Shown here: positions 1 through 6,061 of the stretch, one piece after another | Layout: each line of letters starts with the position of its first letter | Position numbering within the stretch: the stretch's first letter is position 1 | Source of the DNA: Pseudomonadota bacterium | GTDB taxonomy: Bacteria > Pseudomonadota > Gammaproteobacteria > Steroidobacterales > Steroidobacteraceae | Length of the DNA stretch: 12,082 bases | NCBI GenBank assembly: GCA_021808195.1 | Contig: JAKBCE010000070.1 | Span: 1 to 12,082, forward strand | Reading direction: 5' to 3' | Notes under the pieces: generated by a model | What the model saw: the letters and a program-made list of their open reading frames with translations, nothing else | The model's database searches: none | What the model was told of the DNA's origin: nothing | Position numbers and translations under genes: made by a program

Positions 1-53
1 AGCAGGAGGCACAGCGCGAGGATCCGGGCTGCGCAGGTTCGGGGACGAATCAT
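1..53 (-). CDS. Start of an exported protein, cut by the left window edge
   Basis: Only the first 17-18 codons lie in the window. Read leftwards from an ATG at 53-51, they give MIRPRTCAARILALCLLL, a positively charged start followed by a hydrophobic stretch, as in a signal peptide. A Shine-Dalgarno-like GGAG sits 8 bases before the ATG (bases 62-65 on the plus strand). The gene follows the sugar permease on the same strand after 112 bases, so it is probably the fourth member of the lacI-rbsK-permease operon. The function cannot be read from so short a piece. A periplasmic nucleoside hydrolase or other glycosidase would fit a ribose operon, but that is a guess from context. Confidence 0.55.
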   Translation of the reverse strand, partial: MIRPRTCAARILALCLL

Positions 54-165
54 GAGACGAACTCCGTGCAGTGGCGCATGGCGAGGGGAGTGCGTGGACA
101 TGCGCCCTCGCCATCAGGCCGGTGGTCGTGGAGAGTCGGGATCATTCAGGTGCGCTGTCCCGGGT

Positions 166-1167
166 TCAGCCCGTGCGGGCGAGCACGATCAGGCCGAGAC
201 CGCAGAGGAAGCAGAGGAACATCGCCGTGAGCAGCGCAGTGACGCCGCGGGCCGGCTGCCTGAACTCGCGCCAGACGAACACGCCCCACAGCGCCGCAAT
301 CATGGTGGCGCCCTGGCCGAGGCCGTACGAAATTGCAAAGCCGGCGCGCCCGGAGGCGATGAGATTGAGCGACATGCCGATGCCCCATACGACCCCGCCG
401 AGGAGGCCGGCCAGATGCATGGAGAGACTGCCGCGCCGGTAGTGGGCGAAGGGCACCGGCTCGCCCATGACCGGCAAGCGCATGGCGAGCGAATTCCACA
501 CGAACGTGCTCAGAAAGACGCCGACGGCGAAGACGAATACGGCGGCATAACTGCCCATCAGGCCCCGGACCGGATGGGCCGGATCGGGGTACATGGCTGC
601 GGCCACGAAGCGGTAGAACACCCCCATGAAAATCCCGCTGGCGATCGACAGCACCAGGCCCTTGGCACTGACTCGCAGGGCGCGCCGGGATTGACGCCGA
701 TACGCCTCGGCGTCCAGAACGATCGCGAGGGTCACCAGCGCGACGCCCGCGGCGAGCAGCACGGGATTGCCGAGCGGAACCGCCACGTAGTTGAGGATGA
801 CCCCGAGCACCAGCGCGAGCCCGATGCCGACCGGGAAGGCGACCGCCATGCCGGCGAACTCTATGGCTGCGACGAGGAGGATATTGGCGAGATTGAACAC
901 GGCGCCGCCGAACAGCGCATGGACGAGACTGGAGCGGCTCGCCTGGGCGAGATCGGCGAAGAACGACCGCCCGCCGTGACCGGCGGTGCCGAGCGTGACG
1001 CCGAACAGCGCGGCAATGAGCAGTACGCCGAGCGCGTAATCCCAGTAGAAGAGCTCGAATCGCCATGACGCCGGCGCGAGCTTGCGCGCGTTGGCCCAGG
1101 AGCCCCAACAGAGCATCGTGACGATGGTGAGCGCGACGGCAAGCGAATAACTCTGGACGATGTACAT
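166..1167 (-). CDS. GRP/DMT-superfamily sugar permease (probable ribose uptake)
   Basis: This is a 333-residue integral inner-membrane protein with about ten hydrophobic helices. The N-terminal block TMLCWGSWANARK (about residues 18-30) followed by WRFELFYWDYALG is typical of the glucose/ribose porter branch of the drug/metabolite transporter superfamily. A second block, GIGMSLNLIASG then ISYGLGQGATMIAALWGVFVWREF, marks the C-terminal half. The open frame extends upstream to 1260, but ATG 1167 is preferred. It has GGGAG 9 bases upstream, the longer form would overlap rbsK, and the extra 31 residues are Arg/Ser-rich and unlike the family. The gene lies 31 bases after rbsK, so it probably imports the sugar that ribokinase phosphorylates, most simply ribose. 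Substrate is inferred from context only; the fold family is fairly certain. Confidence 0.85.
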   Translation of the reverse strand: MYIVQSYSLAVALTIVTMLCWGSWANARKLAPASWRFELFYWDYALGVLLIAALFGVTLGTAGHGGRSFFADLAQASRSSLVHALFGGAVFNLANILLVAAIEFAGMAVAFPVGIGLALVLGVILNYVAVPLGNPVLLAAGVALVTLAIVLDAEAYRRQSRRALRVSAKGLVLSIASGIFMGVFYRFVAAAMYPDPAHPVRGLMGSYAAVFVFAVGVFLSTFVWNSLAMRLPVMGEPVPFAHYRRGSLSMHLAGLLGGVVWGIGMSLNLIASGRAGFAISYGLGQGATMIAALWGVFVWREFRQPARGVTALLTAMFLCFLCGLGLIVLARTG

Positions 1168-1198
1168 CGCATGAAGCTCCCGGCGGTGGGTAGCGGAT

Positions 1199-2128
1199 CT
1201 ACGGGCGGCGGGCCCATTCGGCGTCGAGTTCTGCGCGCCGGGCGAACGACTTTTGCGCACCGATGCGGGTGGCCGATAGCGCGGCGTAGAGATTTGCGCG
1301 AGTCACGGCCTCGCGTTCGGGCATGCCCTCGGTCAAGAACGTGGCGAGACTGCCGATGAACGCATCGCCGGCGCCCGTCGTATCGACCGTCGAGACCTGG
1401 AACCCTGGGACATGGACGCGCTGCGTCCGCGAGGCGAGCATCGCTCCCTTCGCACCGACCGTGAGGACGATGCGGCCTATGCCGCTTCTCAGCAGATCAT
1501 CGAGGCAGGCGTCCAGGTCGCCGGTGACACCGGGGCCGCGACCCGTCATCGTCTCGGCTTCCGTCTCATTGAGAATGAGGTAATCGGCTCGGGCGAGTGC
1601 GGTGAGATCCGCGGCGAGCGCGGGCGCCGGATTGATCATGCAGGGCACGTGATGCGCCTGGGCGAGACGAACCGTGTGATACACCGTCTGCAGGGGGATC
1701 TCGAACTGCACGAGCACCATGTCGGCCGCGGCGATTCGATCCGCCGCGGCATCGAGGTCCGCCGGCAAGAGCCGATCATTCGCGCCCTTCACCACGATGA
1801 TGCGGTTCTCGCCGCTCGGCTCGACCAGAATCAGCGCCGCGCCGGTCGCGGCATCGGGAGCCACCCGGACCGCGGACGTGTCCACGCCCCGCGCCCGAAG
1901 GTTGGCCAGCGCCTCGGTGCCAAGTGAGTCCGCACCGACCGCGCCGATCATCGTGACCTGAGCGCCGCACAGGCTCGCCGCCACGGCCTGATTGGCGCCT
2001 TTGCCGCCGAATCCCATGTCGAAGGCAGACCCGAGAACCGTCTGTCCACCGCGCGGTACCACTGGACTGATGAATTGCAGATCCGCGTTGATGCTGCCGA
2101 CGACGACGATGCGGGGTGTTGCGGCCAT
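1199..2128 (-). CDS. rbsK: Ribokinase (PfkB family)
   Basis: A cytoplasmic kinase of 309 residues, the usual RbsK length, predicted to make ribose 5-phosphate from ribose and ATP. PfkB-family landmarks are all present. VVGSINAD is at residues 9-16 near the N-terminus. The substrate-binding di-glycine motif GGKGANQA is at 41-48. NPAP and NETEAE lie mid-protein. DTTGAGDAF is at 249-257, with Asp255 as the catalytic base and the anion-hole GAGD. The ATG at 2128 has AGGAG 8 bases upstream. The gene starts 32 bases after the LacI-family regulator and is followed by the permease, giving a typical ribose regulator-kinase-transporter set. Other PfkB sugar or nucleoside kinases are possible, but the motif details and context favour ribokinase. 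No truncation or missing key residue is seen. Confidence 0.92.
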   Translation of the reverse strand: MAATPRIVVVGSINADLQFISPVVPRGGQTVLGSAFDMGFGGKGANQAVAASLCGAQVTMIGAVGADSLGTEALANLRARGVDTSAVRVAPDAATGAALILVEPSGENRIIVVKGANDRLLPADLDAAADRIAAADMVLVQFEIPLQTVYHTVRLAQAHHVPCMINPAPALAADLTALARADYLILNETEAETMTGRGPGVTGDLDACLDDLLRSGIGRIVLTVGAKGAMLASRTQRVHVPGFQVSTVDTTGAGDAFIGSLATFLTEGMPEREAVTRANLYAALSATRIGAQKSFARRAELDAEWARRP

Positions 2129-2160
2129 TCGGAGTGCTCCTGCGCTCTGTGCCGGGCTGC

Positions 2161-3156
2161 TCAGATGCTGCGGACCGAATCGCGCTCGATGAGCGAGACG
2201 TCCAGCATCAGCGACGGGTTCTGTGCCTGGGTGCCGGACATGCGCTCCTGCAGCAACTCGACGGCCCGGGTGCCGATAGCTCCGAGCGGCTGTGCGATCG
2301 TCGTCAGGCGGGGGGTCACGATCCGTGCCCAGCTGATGTCGTCGAACCCCACAATCGACACATCCGCGGGGACCTTAACGTCGTGCTCATGCAGGAATCG
2401 CATCGCGCTGATGGCAATCAGATCATTCCCGGCGACAACCAGCGTCGCGCCGCGCCGGTGCAGCAGCGCTTCGCGCGCTTCGCGCGGCAAGATTCCATCG
2501 AAGCCGACGCGTGCCTCCCAGGCGATGTGCATGCGCTCAGGGAATGCCGTGACGAAGCCGTGGCGGCGCTGCTGGGCACTCTCCACGTTGCGCGGCCCCG
2601 ACAGCAGGCCGACGCGGACATGCCCCTGCTGCAGCGCATACTGGGCCAGCAGTCGCCCGCCCATGGCGTTGTTCGAGTGCACGACCGGCAAGCCCGGCCG
2701 CGGCCGGTCGATCAGCACGATGGGCCGATCGAGCGCACCGAGCAGCCGGGGCAGACGCGCACCCACCGGACACAAAATGATCCCGTCGACGCCGTGCTGC
2801 GTGAGCAGACTCAACCCTTCGTTTTCGGCATCCGCCGCGTTCTGGCTGTCGATGAGGCACGCCAGCAACCCCAGACGGCGGGCTTTGTTCTCGACCGCCT
2901 GTGCCAGCTGGGAGAAGAACGGGTTGGTCAGGTCTGGCAATACCAGGCCAATGGCGCGGGTCCGGCCGGTACGCATGGCCTGCGCGGCGCGATGTGGACG
3001 GTAACCCAATGCCTTGGCGGCATCGAGCACTTTGCGTCGGGCCGCCGGACCCACGTTCGATTTGCCGTTCAAGGCATTGGAGACGGTGGCGACTGACACG
3101 CCGGCCTTGGCTGCGACATCTTTGATCGTGGCCATCGAGCGTTCACCGTCAGCCAT
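2161..3156 (-). CDS. LacI-family transcriptional regulator
   Basis: A 331-residue repressor with the standard LacI/GalR layout. The N-terminal helix-turn-helix ATIKDVAAKAGVSVATVSNAL spans residues 9-29. A hinge helix (about 54-61) ends in AAQAM-RTGRT, with Met61 where most relatives have the minor-groove-inserting Leu. The periplasmic-binding-protein-like sensor domain runs from about residue 67 to the end, including GLVLPDLTNPFF and VSIVGFDDISWA. The first ATG (3156) has AGGAAGG 7 bases upstream, a better site than the one before Met8 (3135), although many relatives start near MATIKDVA. It leads the ribokinase-permease operon and is divergent from the TonB receptor operon. It most likely senses ribose or a related sugar and represses its own operon, and it could also touch the divergent one. 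Ligand is inferred from neighbours. Confidence 0.92.
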   Translation of the reverse strand: MADGERSMATIKDVAAKAGVSVATVSNALNGKSNVGPAARRKVLDAAKALGYRPHRAAQAMRTGRTRAIGLVLPDLTNPFFSQLAQAVENKARRLGLLACLIDSQNAADAENEGLSLLTQHGVDGIILCPVGARLPRLLGALDRPIVLIDRPRPGLPVVHSNNAMGGRLLAQYALQQGHVRVGLLSGPRNVESAQQRRHGFVTAFPERMHIAWEARVGFDGILPREAREALLHRRGATLVVAGNDLIAISAMRFLHEHDVKVPADVSIVGFDDISWARIVTPRLTTIAQPLGAIGTRAVELLQERMSGTQAQNPSLMLDVSLIERDSVRSI

Positions 3157-3181
3157 GCGGCCGCCTTCCTCTTGTCAGCGT

Positions 3182-3218
3182 GCTGTCGCGAAGTATACAG
3201 CGGCACGGGAGAGCGCAA
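3182..3218 (-). promoter_or_regulatory. Candidate promoter of the LacI-family operon with overlapping inverted repeat
   Basis: On the minus strand TATACT (plus coordinates 3192-3197, five of six bases of the sigma-70 -10 consensus) lies 15 bases downstream of TTGCGC (3213-3218), a weak -35. Transcription would start near 3185, about 29 bases before the regulator's ATG. The inverted repeat GCTGT-N10-ACAGC (3182-3201) covers the -10 and start site, a position suited to self-repression. The short spacer and weak -35 keep confidence modest. Confidence 0.35.
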
Positions 3219-3241
3219 GCGCCAATAGCAACGCGCAGGAA

Positions 3242-3255
3242 TGTTCCGCTGAACA
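3242..3255. repeat. Perfect inverted repeat TGTTC-N4-GAACA, candidate operator
   Basis: TGTTC (3242-3246) and GAACA (3251-3255) are perfect inverted 5-base arms around CGCT. The repeat lies about 90 bases upstream of the regulator's ATG and upstream of its candidate -35. It could be a protein-binding site; a 5-bp hairpin with a 4-base loop arising by chance cannot be excluded. Confidence 0.25.
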
Positions 3256-3320
3256 CTGCCGCTTCACCTGTGCGCGTCACCTCTCCCCGCCGAACGCATG
3301 TCGCCGCACGGCTCCGACAA

Positions 3321-3334
3321 GAAAAACGTTTAAC
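3321..3334. promoter_or_regulatory. Candidate LacI-family operator centred on CG
   Basis: GAAAAACGTTTAAC contains the perfect 8-base palindrome AAACGTTT (3324-3331), and the outer G/C pair also matches. Many LacI/GalR-family operators are even-length palindromes centred on a CG step flanked by A/T, as in the CcpA/GalR type. The site lies in the divergent gap, about 170 bases from the regulator's start codon and 310 from the receptor's. The assignment rests on shape and position only. Confidence 0.3.
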
Positions 3335-3491
3335 GCTACTAGCTAAGCTGTTGAATTGAAACGGCGAGACGCCGGCGAGAGAATGCTTGACCGCGAATGA
3401 AGTTCGCACGTCTTAGCAGAAACACAGCAGATTGCGACGAAACTGTCTCTTTAAGGCCCCCCGATGAATATCGAGCGCAGGGCCGCAGCTG

Positions 3492-3525
3492 CTGTCACAT
3501 TCCAGTCACGATCAGTCGCTACAGT
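3492..3525 (+). promoter_or_regulatory. Probable PhoB-activated promoter (Pho box plus -10)
   Basis: Two 7-mers, CTGTCAC (3492-3498) and CAGTCAC (3503-3509), are separated by ATTC, giving the 11-base period of a Pho box. Against the half-site consensus CTGTCAY the first matches 7 of 7 and the second 6 of 7. Ten bases later comes TACAGT (3520-3525), four of six bases of the -10 consensus. In E. coli phoA the 18-base Pho box is likewise followed by 10 bases and then TATAGT. No good -35 is present, as expected when PhoB replaces it. A second A/T-rich element, TATAAA (3533-3538), lies just downstream and could be an alternative -10. The promoter points at the TonB receptor and phosphoesterase genes, whose products suit a phosphate-starvation response. 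Confidence 0.5.
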
Positions 3526-3639
3526 AAATCGTTATAAACGCTGCCCCGGAGAACTCTCGATCGGCGTCGTGCGGCCAGCCGGTCGAGGCGAGTCATTCGA
3601 GGCAGCGGCCGTATCGCGAACTGACTGGGAGTTTCTGCA

Positions 3640-6045
3640 ATGTCTATCGAGATCCGTAACGTGGTGCGAGAGATCATCGCGCCCCTGGCGGTATTCGTCC
3701 CGTGCGTGGTGCTGCTCTCAAATGCCCCGGCGTACGCGACACAGGAAGCGGTGATCCCGGGCATGGCGGCCGGCTCTGCAGCATCGACGCAGATCGCAGC
3801 TGCTCCTGCCGAGGACGACTCGATCAGTTCGGGCAACCAGAAGCTGAAGAAAATCGTGATCGTTGCGGCCGAAAAGGCCGTGGCCACGGTCAATCCCCTG
3901 AAGTTCGAGCACGTCAGTCCCGCCTCGAGCGTGACGAAGGTGCTCAACAACGTGCCGGGATTCAATGCCCGCGCACTGGGAGTCGCGGGGTTCATCGTCA
4001 GCAACACGGCGTATACGCTCGACGGTTTCCCCAGTTCCGAGCTTGGCAGCACCTTCGATGGTGTGCCCGATCTGAATACCTTTCTCGGCGGCATGTTCGG
4101 CCAGGGCGACCAACCGTTGGGTCAGGCGCTGGTGCCGATGGACGTCAGCGGAGCTCATGTCTATAGCGGTGCGAGCACGCAGTCCAAGTCCTCGATCGAC
4201 GATCTGGGCGGCACGATTTCATTCGAGCCGGCGCTGCCGACCCGTGACTTCCACGTCGATGTCGGCATGACCGGTGGGGTTTATGCCGGCCAGGGGTCCG
4301 AGGCGCAGGAGACGTTCGCCGTCAATTCCGGCGCGATCGCCTCCCTCAACGGCTTGAACGTGCTGGCGAAATTCCAGCATACGCTGCTCCATGGGCCATA
4401 CGACAACGTCGTCGCGCACCTGAATTCGTATTACCTCTCGATTGTGCAGCCGACTTCTTCGGGCGAGGTCAAGCTGGTGGCGCTCGTCAATGCCGCCAAC
4501 GGTCAGCCGCCGCATTATCTTCCGGCGCCGATTATTGCGCAGCACGGATACAACTATCAGTTTCCGACGAGTGTGACGTACACCAATCAGGAAACGCAGT
4601 CGTCCTTTCTTGATCTATCGGTGAAGTCACTGCTGAACCGCTACATGATCGGGGAGGTCAAGGCGTTCTACGTCGGCACGAACAATGACCGAACCGCGTG
4701 GTCGGATCCGCAATACCACAATTCGTATGGCGGCTACTCCTATGATCTGAGCGATACGCTGAAGAGCTGCTCGGCACTGAATGCCTACGAAGGCTCATCG
4801 GTTCCGGTGAGCGCGTATCCGAACACCTACAACTGTGATGTGGCCACCCAGCAGTTCGGATCGGCTGCGGCGGGCACGGCGTATCAGCGCTACATCCAGA
4901 ATTATTCCGAGATGGGCGCGATGGGCAATTTGACGCTGCTGCTGCCCGACAATACGGTTGAGCTCGGTGCAACGGGATTCGTCGCGCCGATGCTGTCGGA
5001 GGAGGCGTGGTACGGGTCGAGTCCGGTGCCGATCGGTACGACCGGGTTTAATATGGCGTGGCTTGAGCACGACGGGCAGACCTGGATGCAGGCTTACATT
5101 CAGGACAACATCCGGTTGCTTCATGGCCGGCTGCATATTTATCCCGGTCTCAAATGGACCCGGTTGAACATGTATGCCAATGACGATCAGGGGTATTACT
5201 ACGATTTTTCGGGGACGGTGTCCGAAACGTACAAGTACATCGAGGACTCGCTCGGGGTGAATTACGCGTTCACGCATGAGCTGAACGCGTATGTCAACTG
5301 GGGACAGTCGGTGAAGCCGCCGAACATCAGTGCGCTCTATGGCAATATCGGTTCGAGTCCACAGCCCGTGGCCCCGACGACCAAGCCGGAGCGGGTCAAT
5401 AACATCGATGCCGGAGTCCGGTTCGACAACGGTCAATACAACTGGGAAGTCGGGTTCTTCAACCGCGATTTCACCAATATTTTCAGTTCCACGTACAGCG
5501 ACATCACCGGAATTACCCTCACCACGAATGCCGGCAAGGCGCTTTTCCGCGGCGGCACGATCAAGGCGGGGGTGCATTTGCCGTATCACCTGGAGCTCGA
5601 AGGCAACGCGGCGTATACGCATGCGGTGTACACCGAGAACTTCACGGATGTGAGCGGAACGGCCTTTACCAACGGCATGTGGCGACCGAACATCCCGGTG
5701 GTCACCGGAAATCTGGACCTGGTGTATTCGAACGGACCGTGGCATGCCGGCGTCACCGAGCATTACACGGGCTCGGAATACGTCGTCAATTACGAAACCG
5801 GTGCCACCACCAATTACCAGCTGGGCGGCTACGGGACGACGAGCGTGAACGCGGGGTACACCTGGAATCTCGACAGCGGTTCGCTCAAGGCGCTGAAGTT
5901 CGATCTCCATGTGGATAACGTGTTCAACCGGCACTCGCCCTTCTACTCGGCGGGACTGGATACCGCCTCGACGCCGAACTTCCTGTGGATGATCTACAAC
6001 GAGCCGCTGTTCGCATCATTGTCGGTGACGGCAAAGTTCTTCTGA
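3640..6045 (+). CDS. TonB-dependent outer-membrane receptor
   Basis: This is an 801-residue precursor. A signal peptide (hydrophobic about residues 12-27) probably ends at NAPAYA|TQ, after residue 33. An Ala/Ser-rich linker leads to a TonB-box-like segment KIVIVAAE at 71-78. A plug domain follows to about residue 200 (VTKVLNNVPGFNARA near 98-112, then YTLDGFPSSE and LGGTISFEP). The rest has the alternating aromatic beta-strand pattern of a 22-strand barrel and ends in VTAKFF, with the terminal Phe used for outer-membrane assembly. Cys377 and Cys399 may form a disulfide in an outer loop. GGGAG lies 8 bases before the ATG. It would import a scarce ligand with TonB-ExbBD energy. The ligand is unknown, but the Pho-box-like promoter and the following phosphoesterase suggest a phosphorylated compound rather than iron. 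No fused sigma-regulator domain is seen. Confidence 0.9.
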   Translation: MSIEIRNVVREIIAPLAVFVPCVVLLSNAPAYATQEAVIPGMAAGSAASTQIAAAPAEDDSISSGNQKLKKIVIVAAEKAVATVNPLKFEHVSPASSVTKVLNNVPGFNARALGVAGFIVSNTAYTLDGFPSSELGSTFDGVPDLNTFLGGMFGQGDQPLGQALVPMDVSGAHVYSGASTQSKSSIDDLGGTISFEPALPTRDFHVDVGMTGGVYAGQGSEAQETFAVNSGAIASLNGLNVLAKFQHTLLHGPYDNVVAHLNSYYLSIVQPTSSGEVKLVALVNAANGQPPHYLPAPIIAQHGYNYQFPTSVTYTNQETQSSFLDLSVKSLLNRYMIGEVKAFYVGTNNDRTAWSDPQYHNSYGGYSYDLSDTLKSCSALNAYEGSSVPVSAYPNTYNCDVATQQFGSAAAGTAYQRYIQNYSEMGAMGNLTLLLPDNTVELGATGFVAPMLSEEAWYGSSPVPIGTTGFNMAWLEHDGQTWMQAYIQDNIRLLHGRLHIYPGLKWTRLNMYANDDQGYYYDFSGTVSETYKYIEDSLGVNYAFTHELNAYVNWGQSVKPPNISALYGNIGSSPQPVAPTTKPERVNNIDAGVRFDNGQYNWEVGFFNRDFTNIFSSTYSDITGITLTTNAGKALFRGGTIKAGVHLPYHLELEGNAAYTHAVYTENFTDVSGTAFTNGMWRPNIPVVTGNLDLVYSNGPWHAGVTEHYTGSEYVVNYETGATTNYQLGGYGTTSVNAGYTWNLDSGSLKALKFDLHVDNVFNRHSPFYSAGLDTASTPNFLWMIYNEPLFASLSVTAKFF

Positions 6046-6061
6046 CGCGAAGGTATCAGTC

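Larger units (their letters stand above)
3157..3639. other. Divergent control region between lacI-type gene and TonB receptor operon
   Basis: This 483-base gap contains no convincing gene; short open frames here lack family-like sequence. It is locally A+T-richer than its surroundings, especially about 3310-3440 and 3520-3540. It holds a leftward promoter for the regulator, three small palindromes that could be operators, and a rightward Pho-box-like promoter, each listed separately. After the predicted start of the rightward transcript (about 3532) there is a leader of roughly 108 bases with no recognised riboswitch. Confidence 0.6.

Noticed and set aside
52..1068. Long plus-strand open frame of 338 codons
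   Set aside because: It lies antisense to the permease and its product is a low-complexity Glu/Arg/His-rich chain with no family-like motif, a common artefact in high-G+C DNA.
3172..3189. Second Pho-box-like pair TTGTCAG-CGTG-CTGTCGC
   Set aside because: The 11-base spacing fits, but both half-sites are poorer, no -10 follows at the right distance, and it sits next to the start of the oppositely directed regulator gene. Probably chance.
3242..3255. TGTTC-N4-GAACA as an SOS (LexA) box
   Set aside because: The Gram-positive-type SOS box has GAAC first and GTTC second; here the order is reversed, and no DNA-repair gene is adjacent.
3464..3754. Plus-strand open frame of 96 codons before the receptor
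   Set aside because: It overlaps the receptor start in another frame, covers the predicted promoter, and has no family-like sequence.
4795..5934. Minus-strand open frame of 379 codons inside the receptor gene
   Set aside because: It is fully antisense to the receptor barrel; the product is rich in Arg, Val, Ile and His without recognisable domains and has no clear ribosome site.
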